In this document: positions 8,313 through 16,103 of the stretch, piece by piece
How the letters are laid out: every line of letters begins with the position of its first letter
How positions within the stretch are numbered: position 1 is the first letter of the stretch
From: DASPUH01 sp035622975
GTDB lineage: Bacteria; Chloroflexota; Limnocylindria; Limnocylindrales; CSP1-4
Reading direction: 5' to 3'
Length of the DNA: 32,493 bases
NCBI GenBank assembly: GCA_035622975.1
Contig: DASPUH010000125.1
Coordinates: 1-32,493 of the forward strand
Notes under the pieces: generated by a model
What the model was told of the DNA's origin: nothing
Database searches by the model: none
The model's input: the letters and a program-made list of their open reading frames with translations, nothing else
Program-made: the position numbers and the translations under genes

Positions 8313-9389
8313 CTAGCGGACGGGCAGCGTGAACCAGAACCGCGTCCAGCCCGCGGCCGACTCCGCCCCGACCTGGCCACCGCTGGCCTCCACGAGACGC
8401 CGCACGATGGCCAGGCCGATGCCGGCCCCGCCACTGGCCCGGTCCCGCGACTTGTCGACACGGTAGAAACGCTCGAAGACATGCGGCAGGTCGACGGCCG
8501 GGATCCCCGCGCCGGTGTTGCTGACGGTGACGCGGGCGAAGGCCGGGCCCGACTCGGCCTGCACGGCCACCGCACCGCCGGACGGCGTGTAGCGGGTCGC
8601 GTTCTGCAGGAGGTTGCCCATCACCTGGGCCACCGCGTCCGGCTCGCTGCGGGCGCGCACGTCGGATGGGACCTCGACGGCGACCGTGATGCCGGCCCGC
8701 TCCAGGCCCGGTCGCGCCAGGTCGACCGCGGTACGGACCGCCGCCGCCAGGTCGAGCTCGGTCGACGCGCCGGCAGCCATGACACCCAGGTCACCGGTGG
8801 CCAGGGTGTCGAGCGAGCGAGAGAGGCGCATCAGGCGTTCGACCTCCTCCAGGAGTGACTCGAACGCCGCTCGATCCGGCTCGACGACGCCGTCCCGCAT
8901 CGCCTCCAGGTAGCCCTGCAGGTTGGTGAGCGGCGTGCGCAGCTCGTGGCTCGCGTTGGCCACGAAGTCGCGGCGGACCTGCTCCTGGGCCTCGAGCTGC
9001 ATCGCCATCTGGTTGAAGGAGCCGGCCAGGCTGGCCACCTCGGCCGGGCCGGTGACGTCCACACGCGCCGCGTAGTCACCCTCGGCGAGGCGGCTGGCGG
9101 CCGCGCTGACCGCCCGCAGGGGCGCGGTGAGCCGGCGCGCGATGGCCACGCTCAGGACGACCGCCGCGCCGCCGGCCAGCACGAGCGCGGCGACGATCAC
9201 CAGGCTGACCGACCGGTCGAACATGTCGTTGGCGGCGGTGGTGCTCACGCCGTGCTCGGCCATCAGCGCCGCGAACGTGTCACGGCCGACGGCGATGACG
9301 CCGACCGCCACGATGGCCAGGCTGACGGCGGTGGTGGCCAGCACCAGGACGGCCACCTGCGCCCCGATGCCACGCCACGGTCCCTTCAC
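8313..9389 (-). CDS. Membrane sensor histidine kinase with HAMP domain
   Basis: 358-residue class-I histidine kinase. Two membrane segments (about 11-34 and 61-84) flank a short outside loop of roughly 25 residues, followed by a HAMP linker (about 85-137), the dimerisation/phosphoacceptor box ANASHELRTPL (His148), the N box NLLQNATRY, G1 NTGAGIP and G2 AGIGLAIVRRL. The tiny external loop suggests that it senses the membrane or a partner protein rather than binding a ligand in a large domain. Its GTG start overlaps the stop of the upstream response regulator as GTGA, so the two are a cognate pair. It is the third gene of the leftward group led by the molybdenum enzyme. The gene ends 15 bases from the argD stop (convergent). 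Confidence 0.92.
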   Translation of the reverse strand: MKGPWRGIGAQVAVLVLATTAVSLAIVAVGVIAVGRDTFAALMAEHGVSTTAANDMFDRSVSLVIVAALVLAGGAAVVLSVAIARRLTAPLRAVSAAASRLAEGDYAARVDVTGPAEVASLAGSFNQMAMQLEAQEQVRRDFVANASHELRTPLTNLQGYLEAMRDGVVEPDRAAFESLLEEVERLMRLSRSLDTLATGDLGVMAAGASTELDLAAAVRTAVDLARPGLERAGITVAVEVPSDVRARSEPDAVAQVMGNLLQNATRYTPSGGAVAVQAESGPAFARVTVSNTGAGIPAVDLPHVFERFYRVDKSRDRASGGAGIGLAIVRRLVEASGGQVGAESAAGWTRFWFTLPVR

Positions 9390-10102
9390 GACGCCACCCC
9401 CGAGCCCGTCCCTGCGCGGTAGCCCACGCCGCGCACCGTGACGACGTACCGCGAGCTGACCGCCGGATCGCCCAGCTTCTCCCGCAGGCGGCCGATGTGG
9501 ACGTCGATGGTGCGGTCCATCACTTCGTCCTCCAGGGCGCCGTAGACGAGGTCCAGCAGGCGCGCCCGGGTCAGGACGTGGCCGCCGGCTTCGATGATGG
9601 CAGCCAGCAGCCGGAATTCGGTGGCGGTGAGCTCGACCGGCCGGCCGGCGATCGTGACCCGGTGGCGAGCCGTATCCACTTCGAGGTCGCCCAGCCGCAC
9701 CGGCTCCGACCCCCGCGCGCCTCCCCGCCGCGCCCGGTCGAGCACGCGGGTGACGCGCAGCACCAGCTCCGCGGGCGAGAACGGCTTGGCCACGTAGTCA
9801 TCCGCACCGCCGGCCAGGCCGGCGATACGGTCGTCGGCCGTGCCGCGCGCCGACAGCATCACGACCGGCGTGTCGGCGGCGCGACGGATCGCCTCGAGCA
9901 CGGTCAGGCCGTCGAGCCCGGGCAGCATCACATCCAGGACGACCAGCACCGGGCGGTGCCGTGCGACGGCTTCCAGGGCGCTGCGTCCGTCGCCGGCGCC
10001 GATCACCCGGAAGCCGGCCCGCTCCAGGTACAAGGTCACCAGCCGCACGATCTTGGGATCGTCGTCCACGACCAGGATCGGCCCGTCGGAGCGGGCCCTC
10101 AC
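9386..10102 (-). CDS. OmpR-family response regulator
   Basis: 238 residues. The receiver domain carries the acidic triad DDD (13-15), phosphoacceptor Asp57 in VVLDVMLPG and conserved Lys in YVAKPFS. It is followed by a winged-helix output domain with LTATEFRLL, RTIDVHIGRLREKLGD and VRGVGYR, all standard for OmpR/PhoB regulators. The start is taken at the GTG at 10102, just before the conserved DGPILVVDDD, 14 bases after the molybdenum enzyme stops. Upstream in-frame sequence lies within that gene and has no family similarity. It probably acts with the downstream kinase; target genes are unknown, though its own operon including the oxidoreductase is the obvious first candidate. Confidence 0.93.
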   Translation of the reverse strand: MRARSDGPILVVDDDPKIVRLVTLYLERAGFRVIGAGDGRSALEAVARHRPVLVVLDVMLPGLDGLTVLEAIRRAADTPVVMLSARGTADDRIAGLAGGADDYVAKPFSPAELVLRVTRVLDRARRGGARGSEPVRLGDLEVDTARHRVTIAGRPVELTATEFRLLAAIIEAGGHVLTRARLLDLVYGALEDEVMDRTIDVHIGRLREKLGDPAVSSRYVVTVRGVGYRAGTGSGVAS

Positions 10103-10116
10103 GACGAGGTCGGCGC

Positions 10117-11709
10117 TCAGCTGACGGTGACCGAGATGCGCATGTGGCCACGCGCGCCGTCTGGGGCGGGTGGCGTCTCGTCGGCCGTCTGGACGGTGCC
10201 GGTCCCGTCGGTCGCCCGAACCTCGATGACGTGCTGGCCGGCGGCGGCCTGCCAGGTCAGCATCCACTGCACCCAGGTAGTCTTGGAGATGGCGCGGGCG
10301 AGCTGGGCCGGTTGCCAGGCGCCGCCGTCGACGCTGATCTCCACCCCCTGGATGCCGCGATCCGGTGCCCACGCGACGCCATCGATGACCACCGGTCCGG
10401 CCGCCAGGTCGGCACCGTCCTGCGGGTGGTCGATGCGCGACTGGGTGAGGATGGGTCCGTCCTTGGCCCAGCCGAGCGGCACCCAGTAGCCGTCGAAGGC
10501 CTCGCGCGTCGTGAGGTTGATCTCCGCCAGCCACTTGGTGGCCGAGACATAGCCATAGAGGCCGGGCACGATGAGGCGGGCCGGGTAGCCGTGGACGGGG
10601 GGCAGCGGCGCGCCGTTCATGCCGACGGCGATCATGGGCTCGCGCGAGGGATCCATGGCCCACGACGTGGGGAAGCCGACGGTGAAGCCGTCGGTGGATT
10701 TGCCCACGATCTGCGTCGCCCCGGTCTGGACGCCGGCCTGGGCCAGGACGCTCTTGAGGTGCACGCCGGTCCACAGCGCGTTACCCACGAGATCTCCGCC
10801 GACCTCGTTGCTGACGCACGCGATCGTGACGTACTGGTCGAAGAGGGGCATCGTCAGCAGCTGGGCGTAGGTGAAGGTCAGGGGGTGGTCGACCATGCCG
10901 GTCACGCTCAGCTGCCACGTGGAGGCGTCGACCTGGGGGATCAGCAACTCCGTGTCGGTCCGGTAGAACGTGGCTGCCGGCGTCACGAGCGGGCTGATGT
11001 CGGGCGCGTCCAGGCTCTGGTCGGCCGCGAGGGCGGCGACCGTCTGGTGCGTGGGGATCGCCGGGACCGAGCCCGGCGCCTGGGCCGGATGCTGCCGATC
11101 CAGCAAGAGGCGGCCGATCCCGCCGCCGATGGCCGCGGCCCCCAGGAGGCCGCCGCTGCCGATCAGGAAGCGCCGCCGCGTCCACGGGATCGGGCCCGGG
11201 GCGGACCGGGCGGCCGTGCGACCGAGGGCCGGCGGCTGCTCGTCCAGCCGCGCCAGGGTGATCAGCGCACTCAGGGCACCGTACGCCACGCCCGCGGCCA
11301 GCAGGGCGCTCGCCAGGGCCACGGAGACCGTCACGTCCGACTCCTCGGCCGCGGCAGCGAAGCCCACGATCCCGAAGCCGACGATCACCATTGTCGCCGC
11401 GCCGCCATGCCGGCGAGCCAGCAAGCCCACGCCGGCCGCCACGATCAGGGCGACGGCCACGATGAAGACGTTGAGCGCCAGCTTGTCGTTCGTGCCGAAC
11501 AGGGTGACCATGAAGTCCTTGGCGCCCGGCGGCTGGAGGGCGATGACCTGCGTGCCGACGGCGATGACCAGCGAGGGGAAGCCGGGCAGGAGCCCGGCCG
11601 CGAGCTCGCTGGCCGCGATGCCGGCCGCGCCCGCGGCCACGCCGGCCAACGCCCACGCGATCCACATCGGGCGATCACCCCGGCTCGAGGGCGGCTGGAC
11701 CTTCGTCAT
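10117..11709 (-). CDS. Membrane-anchored sulfite-oxidase-family molybdopterin oxidoreductase
   Basis: 530 residues. The N-terminal part has about four hydrophobic segments (roughly 15-40, 78-98, 104-121, 127-152). Then comes WTRRRFLIGSGGLLG, a twin-arginine-like motif followed by another hydrophobic stretch (180-203). The oxidoreductase domain follows (about 240-410), with the predicted Mo-ligand Cys298 in TIACVSNEVGGDLVGN, PVHGYPARLIVPGLYG and SATKWLAEI. A C-terminal dimerisation domain (about 415-530) contains GVEISVDGGAW. The family moves electrons between small substrates and respiratory carriers on the outer face of the membrane. Substrate is unknown, and no heme or cytochrome gene is adjacent. 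The minus-strand TAGATT nine bases before the ATG could be a -10 of a nearly leaderless transcript, but I see no good -35. Confidence 0.88.
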   Translation of the reverse strand: MTKVQPPSSRGDRPMWIAWALAGVAAGAAGIAASELAAGLLPGFPSLVIAVGTQVIALQPPGAKDFMVTLFGTNDKLALNVFIVAVALIVAAGVGLLARRHGGAATMVIVGFGIVGFAAAAEESDVTVSVALASALLAAGVAYGALSALITLARLDEQPPALGRTAARSAPGPIPWTRRRFLIGSGGLLGAAAIGGGIGRLLLDRQHPAQAPGSVPAIPTHQTVAALAADQSLDAPDISPLVTPAATFYRTDTELLIPQVDASTWQLSVTGMVDHPLTFTYAQLLTMPLFDQYVTIACVSNEVGGDLVGNALWTGVHLKSVLAQAGVQTGATQIVGKSTDGFTVGFPTSWAMDPSREPMIAVGMNGAPLPPVHGYPARLIVPGLYGYVSATKWLAEINLTTREAFDGYWVPLGWAKDGPILTQSRIDHPQDGADLAAGPVVIDGVAWAPDRGIQGVEISVDGGAWQPAQLARAISKTTWVQWMLTWQAAAGQHVIEVRATDGTGTVQTADETPPAPDGARGHMRISVTVS

Positions 11710-12042
11710 CGGGTCAATCTAGCGCGCCTTCGTGACGCTCCCGTGACAGCGGGCCTTCGCGGGGAGTGGCCCCCCAAGGGCAGTGGCCCCTCGCGGCCTG
11801 CGCCGCCGCGCCCCACCGCATCACGAAGGCCACCCATCGTGAACGTGGAAGGTTGCCAACGACCGACGAACCGCGGTTCCTTCGCCGGAGCGAGCATCTG
11901 ACGTTCGAGCCGGCGGCGGAGCGAGCGCTTTCGCAGCCTGCATCGACCTACGGACGTCGTTACGAACCTACGGCGCACATGCGGGGCGGAGATATCCGCA
12001 AGCCACGTTCCGCGGGCCGAAGCCCGGTGCCGCCGCGAGCCG
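11710..12042. other. 333-bp gene-free gap between the molybdenum enzyme and argH
   Basis: The gap lies upstream of the molybdenum enzyme and downstream of argH, both leftward. I find no gene: the only longish frame (minus strand, 11706-11978) is arginine-rich with no recognisable domain. It contains a perfect 12-bp palindrome, GAACCGCGGTTC, at 11868-11879, a direct repeat of CGGAGCGAGC (11886-11895 and 11917-11926), and CGACCTACGG / CGAACCTACGG close together near 11944 and 11963. It probably holds the argH terminator and the oxidoreductase promoter. GTTACGAAC also occurs in the 640-896 spacer. Confidence 0.5.
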
Positions 12043-13467
12043 TCAGCCCGGGTCGCCCAGTCGCTCGCGTGCCCGCGCCAGTTCGGCCGCCACCCGGGCC
12101 GGCGCGGTGCCCCCGATCACGTCGGCGCGGGCGAGCGCTGCTTCCACGGTCGCCGCACGCCGCAAGCGCTCGGGCGCGGCGGCATCGGCGGCCAGGGCGG
12201 TCGCGACCGGGTCGTCGGCCGCCGCAAGCGCCGCTCGCCAGACCTCGTCGGGCGTCGCCTCCAGGCTGGTCGCGTCGGCCGACTCCTGCTCGCGCACGAC
12301 CGCGCCGACGACGCGGTGGGCCACGCGGAACGGCACGTCGAGTTCGACCAGCACGTCGGCGACGGCCGTCGCGGTGGCGAAGCCGCTCGCCGCCGCGGCC
12401 GCCATGCGCTCGACGTCGAAACGCAGGGAGGCGACGAACCCGGCCATGACCGCCAGGCACGCGGCGAGCTGATCGGCTCCGTCGAGCAACGGCTCCACGG
12501 TCTCCTGCAGGTCCCGCTGGTAGGCCATCGGCAGCCCCTTGAGGATGCCCAGCACCGTCCCCAGGTCGGCCGCGACACGAGCGGCCTTGGCCCGCACCAG
12601 CTCGGCCGGATCGGGGTTCCGCTTGTGGGGCATCATCGATGAGCCGGTGGAGAAGGCGTCCGCCAGGCGGACGAACCCGAACGCCGGGTTGGCCCACCAG
12701 GTCAGCTCCTCCGCCAGGCGGGAGGCATGGACGCAGGCGAGGGCTGCCGCGCTCAGGAACTCCACCGCGAAGTCGCGATCGGCGACCGCGTCCAGCGAGT
12801 TGTGCGTCACGCCGCCGAAGCCCATGGCGCGGGCCGTCGCCTCGCGGTCCAGCCGGAACCCGGCGCCGGCCAGGGCCCCCGAGCCGAGCGGTGACACATC
12901 GGCCCGCCGGGCCGCGTCGGTGAACCGCCCGCGGTCGCGTTCCAGCATCTCCACGTAGGCCAGCAGGTGGTGGGCCAGCAGGACCGGCTGCGCGGGTTGC
13001 AGGTGGGTCGTGCCCGGCAGGACGGCTGTCGAGTGCGTCGTCGCCTGGCCGACGAGCGCGCGCTGCAGGTCCGCCAGCCGGACATCCAGGCCGGCGCAGG
13101 TCCGCCGCAGCCACAGGCGCAGGTCGGTGGCGACCTGGTCGTTGCGTGAGCGGCCGGTATGGAGCTTGCCCGCCACCGGCCCCACGCGCACCGCCAGCGC
13201 CGCCTCCAGGTTGAGGTGCACGTCCTCCAGCGTCGGATCCCAGGCGAACGTGCCGGCGGCGATCTGCTCGCGCAGCCCGACCAGGCCCTCGGTCAGCGTG
13301 GCGGCCTCGGCGTCGCTCAGCAACCCGGCCCGCTGCAGGCCCGCGACGTGGGCGATCGAGCCGTCCAGGTCGTCCGCCGCGAGGGCCTGATCCAGGTCGA
13401 CCGAGCGCGTGAAGTCGGCCGCCAGGGGGTCGGTATCGCCGTCGAACCGGCCGCCCCACAGTCGCAT
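12043..13467 (-). CDS. argH: Argininosuccinate lyase
   Basis: Splits argininosuccinate into arginine and fumarate, the last step of the pathway. The 474-residue protein starts MRLWGGRFDG, typical of the family. It contains TGRSRNDQVATDLRLWLR, TTHLQPAQPVLLAHHL and the fumarase/lyase signature GSSMMPHKRNPD with catalytic Ser277. The ATG at 13467 is preceded by GGAGGA at good spacing. The gene is about 3.7 kb away from argD and is separated from the other arg genes by the molybdenum-enzyme/two-component group, so it is transcribed on its own. I see no ARG-box-like palindrome in its short upstream spacer. Length and motifs are normal. Confidence 0.96.
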   Translation of the reverse strand: MRLWGGRFDGDTDPLAADFTRSVDLDQALAADDLDGSIAHVAGLQRAGLLSDAEAATLTEGLVGLREQIAAGTFAWDPTLEDVHLNLEAALAVRVGPVAGKLHTGRSRNDQVATDLRLWLRRTCAGLDVRLADLQRALVGQATTHSTAVLPGTTHLQPAQPVLLAHHLLAYVEMLERDRGRFTDAARRADVSPLGSGALAGAGFRLDREATARAMGFGGVTHNSLDAVADRDFAVEFLSAAALACVHASRLAEELTWWANPAFGFVRLADAFSTGSSMMPHKRNPDPAELVRAKAARVAADLGTVLGILKGLPMAYQRDLQETVEPLLDGADQLAACLAVMAGFVASLRFDVERMAAAAASGFATATAVADVLVELDVPFRVAHRVVGAVVREQESADATSLEATPDEVWRAALAAADDPVATALAADAAAPERLRRAATVEAALARADVIGGTAPARVAAELARARERLGDPG

Positions 13468-13519
13468 GAGCGCTCCTCCATCCGTCTTCGGCCCGCCTCT
13501 GGAGCGTACCATCGGCCGC

Positions 13520-14194
13520 ATGACCCCGAGACGTGCCGCCTCCGTCGCCCTGCGCCTGGACCACCTGGACCAGCTCGACGCCGCGGCCCGCATCGTCGAA
13601 GGCATCGGCGCCGCCGGCGGCCGCCTGCGGACGTGGTCGACCGTCCGGCGCGTGGACGGCGACGAGCCCCTGGTGGAGGTCGAGCTCGAGACCGAGGGCG
13701 TCCCGGAGGCGGACCTCGTGGCCGCCCTGTCGGCCCTCCCGACGGTCCGGGCGGTGCGGGTGACGCGGGCCCTGGACCGCGTCTTCGGCAAGCGCATCAT
13801 CGTCATCGGGGGTGGCGCGCAGGTGGCCCAGGTCGCGCTCGGCGCGGTGAGCGAGGCGGACCGTCACAACCTCCGCGGGGAGCGCATCAGCGTCGACACC
13901 ATCCCGCTCGTGGGCGAGCAGCAGATCGCCGAGGCGGTGCGCGCCGTGGCCGACCTGCCGCGGGCGCGGCTCCTGGTCCTGGCGGGGTCCCTGATGGGCG
14001 GCCAGATCTCGAAGGCGGCCGACGAGCTGCGGGCGCTGGGCATCCCGGTCATCGCCCTGCACATGGCGGGCTCCATCGGCAAGCACGTCGACCTGGTCGT
14101 GTCCGACCCGGTCCAGGCGGGCACGATGGCTGTCATGGCCATCGCCGACACGGCCTCGTTCGACTTGCAGCGCCAGCGCGGCCGGCGGTACTAG
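13520..14194 (+). CDS. ACT-domain protein with conserved C-terminal domain of unknown function (DUF5612-like)
   Basis: 224 residues. The N-terminal part (about 8-85) has the spacing and alternating hydrophobic pattern of an ACT amino-acid-binding domain (LDHLDQLDAAARIVEGIGAA, then VEVELETEGV). The rest (about 90-215) looks like a Rossmann-type alpha/beta domain: KRIIVIGGGAQVAQVALGA, ERISVDTIPLVGE, LLVLAGSLMGG, LGIPVIALHMAGSIGK and DPVQAGTMAVMAIADT. I recall this arrangement from ACT plus DUF5612 proteins, mostly of methanogenic archaea; that recollection needs a profile search. It is divergent from argH with 52 bp between starts and overlaps the convergent galM stop. The start ATG at 13520 has no strong Shine-Dalgarno. 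A sensor or regulatory role for an amino acid is a guess. Confidence 0.75.
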   Translation: MTPRRAASVALRLDHLDQLDAAARIVEGIGAAGGRLRTWSTVRRVDGDEPLVEVELETEGVPEADLVAALSALPTVRAVRVTRALDRVFGKRIIVIGGGAQVAQVALGAVSEADRHNLRGERISVDTIPLVGEQQIAEAVRAVADLPRARLLVLAGSLMGGQISKAADELRALGIPVIALHMAGSIGKHVDLVVSDPVQAGTMAVMAIADTASFDLQRQRGRRY

Positions 14195-15048
14195 GCCGCT
14201 CCGATCGGGCGCCACCGCAGGCGCATCGTCGCGCGCAGCGTCCGGCCCGGCTCCAGGACCCTGGCGCCGTATCGGGCGTCCATCGTCCCCAGGGCATCCG
14301 GCCACGCGGTCTGCGGTTCGACGCACAGGCCCCCGGGCGGCGTGAACACGACGAGCGCGCGGGTCGTCCGGCTGAACTCGACGCGCAACTCCAGGTCGGG
14401 CCAGGTGGCCACGACCGGCGGCCGGGGCTCGACGTACGTGTGGTCAAGGCGGCGGGCGCCTAGCCAGGGTCCGGCCCGCAGGTCGGTCACCCCGGCGACG
14501 GCGATGGTGCGGCCGGTGGGGATCATCCGCCGCGTCTGGAGGACCCGCGTCGCCGCCACCAGGAGGCGCGGTTCACCGCCGGTCCGCCGGAACCAGGGGT
14601 GCCAGCCGAGGGCGGCCGGCATGGCGCGCCGCCCCGCGGTGATCACGGCGTGGAGCTCCAGCTTGTCGGCCGCCAGGCGAAGTCGCTGCCGGACCCGGCC
14701 GCCCAACGGCCACGCCGCCGGGTCGAAGGCGCAACTCAGGACCGCCTGGTCCGCCTCCGCCCGGTCGACGGTCCAGCGGCGGTCGTACACGACGCCGTGG
14801 AGCGCGTCCGGACCTCTGGCGGTGCGCAGGTGGATCAAGCCATCTCGCCAAGCCACGCGTCCGCCCGCCAGCCGCCCAGGCCAGGGGGCCATCAGGAAGC
14901 AGCCCCATTCGAGCGAGCGATCCTCCCGGTCGGGCGCCGGCACCAGCAGTTCGCGCTCTCCCACGATCAGGGAAGCCAGGCGGCCGCCGCGCGCCACGTC
15001 CACCGTCGCACGGCAGCCGCTCGCACGGAGCTGGATCAGGTCGTCCAC
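14191..15048 (-). CDS. galM: Aldose 1-epimerase (galactose mutarotase)
   Basis: Interconverts alpha and beta anomers of galactose/glucose, feeding alpha-galactose to galactokinase after lactose hydrolysis. The 285-residue protein shows the family's catalytic set: His84 in DALHG, His150 in LGWHPWF, Asp202 in RRLDHTY and catalytic Glu244 in LCVEPQTAWPDAL. It is shorter than classical GalM (about 340 residues), which is common in the YphB/bacterial subgroup. The start is GTG, 14 bases after galT stops, so galT and galM are likely cotranscribed downstream of the DeoR gene. Its stop overlaps the convergent ACT-domain gene by four bases. Confidence 0.88.
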   Translation of the reverse strand: MDDLIQLRASGCRATVDVARGGRLASLIVGERELLVPAPDREDRSLEWGCFLMAPWPGRLAGGRVAWRDGLIHLRTARGPDALHGVVYDRRWTVDRAEADQAVLSCAFDPAAWPLGGRVRQRLRLAADKLELHAVITAGRRAMPAALGWHPWFRRTGGEPRLLVAATRVLQTRRMIPTGRTIAVAGVTDLRAGPWLGARRLDHTYVEPRPPVVATWPDLELRVEFSRTTRALVVFTPPGGLCVEPQTAWPDALGTMDARYGARVLEPGRTLRATMRLRWRPIGAA

Positions 15049-15062
15049 GGGGCCGGCGGCGC

Positions 15063-16103
15063 CTAGAGGGAGCGCAGGCGGTAGGCCGCTTCCTCGGGGC
15101 TCAGGTCACGCTGGACCTCCGCCAGGAGCTCGTAGCCGACCATGAACTTGCGCATCGACGAGCTCAGGAGGGGCGGGTAGAAGTGGGCGTGCAGCTGCCA
15201 GTGATCTTCCACGTCGTTTCCGTTCGGCGCCTGGTGCCAGCCCATGGAGTACGGGAACGGCACGCGGAACAGCTCGTCGTAGCGGCGCAGGAGGTCGATG
15301 AGCGTGCGGGCCAGGGCGTCCCGCGACGCGCCATCGAGGCCGGGCAGGCTCGTCACCGCCTGGCGCGGCAGGATGAGGGTCTCGAACGGCCACGCCGCCC
15401 AGAACGGCACGACCACCAGCCAGTGCTCATCCTCCAGCACCACGCGGGGGCCGTCGTGCTCCTGCGCCGCGTAAGCCGACAGCAGCCGCTGGCCCGTGCG
15501 GTCGCACCACCGCCGCTGCGCCGCGTCCTCCCGCGCCGCTTGGACCGGGAGGGCCGTCCCGGCCCAGATCTGGCCGTGGGGATGGGGGCTCGATGCGCCC
15601 ATCGCCTGGCCCCGGTTCTCGAACACCTGGACCCAGCGGTACGACTTGCCGAGCTCGGCCGAGTGCTCGGCCCACAGATCGATGATGTGGCGCACCGCTT
15701 CAGGCGCCATGCGGCCCAGCACCAGGTCGTGCTGCGGCGAGAAGCACAGCACGCGGCAGGTCCCTCGCTCGCCCTCCGCCCGCAGGAGATCGCCCTCCTC
15801 GAAGTGCACCTCGGGGCTCTCCGGCCGGAGCGCTGCGAAGTCGTTGGTGAAGACGAAGGTCTCGTCGTAGCGCGGGTTGGTCTCGCCGTTGGCGCGCGTG
15901 TTGCCGGGGCACAGGTAGCAGCTGGCGTCGTAGCTCGGCAGCGGCGCCGGGGCGTGGTGGTCGCGTCGACCCTGCCACGGCCGGCGCGTGCGCTCGGCCG
16001 AGACCAGGACCCACTCGTCCGTCAACACGTTGTAGCGCCGATGCGGCTCCGCGAGTACCACCGGCACGTCCGTGCTGTCGTCCCGGTCGAGCGCGCCGCT
16101 CAC
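15063..16103 (-). CDS. galT: Galactose-1-phosphate uridylyltransferase
   Basis: Leloir-pathway enzyme exchanging galactose 1-phosphate with UDP-glucose. The 346-residue product has the catalytic SSPHPHGQIW with nucleophile His176 (HPH motif), a probable zinc pair Cys62/Cys65 in CYLCPGN, and FTNDFAAL, VQVFENRG and YSMGWHQAP. This is a class-I, histidine-triad-superfamily GalT of normal length. The GTG start overlaps the stop of the DeoR regulator (GTGA), suggesting coupled translation and coregulation. Confidence 0.95.
   Translation of the reverse strand: MSGALDRDDSTDVPVVLAEPHRRYNVLTDEWVLVSAERTRRPWQGRRDHHAPAPLPSYDASCYLCPGNTRANGETNPRYDETFVFTNDFAALRPESPEVHFEEGDLLRAEGERGTCRVLCFSPQHDLVLGRMAPEAVRHIIDLWAEHSAELGKSYRWVQVFENRGQAMGASSPHPHGQIWAGTALPVQAAREDAAQRRWCDRTGQRLLSAYAAQEHDGPRVVLEDEHWLVVVPFWAAWPFETLILPRQAVTSLPGLDGASRDALARTLIDLLRRYDELFRVPFPYSMGWHQAPNGNDVEDHWQLHAHFYPPLLSSSMRKFMVGYELLAEVQRDLSPEEAAYRLRSL

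Noticed and set aside
11706..11978. 90-residue minus-strand frame in the large gap
   Set aside because: Arginine-rich, no ribosome site, no domain; it also overlaps the start of the molybdenum enzyme.
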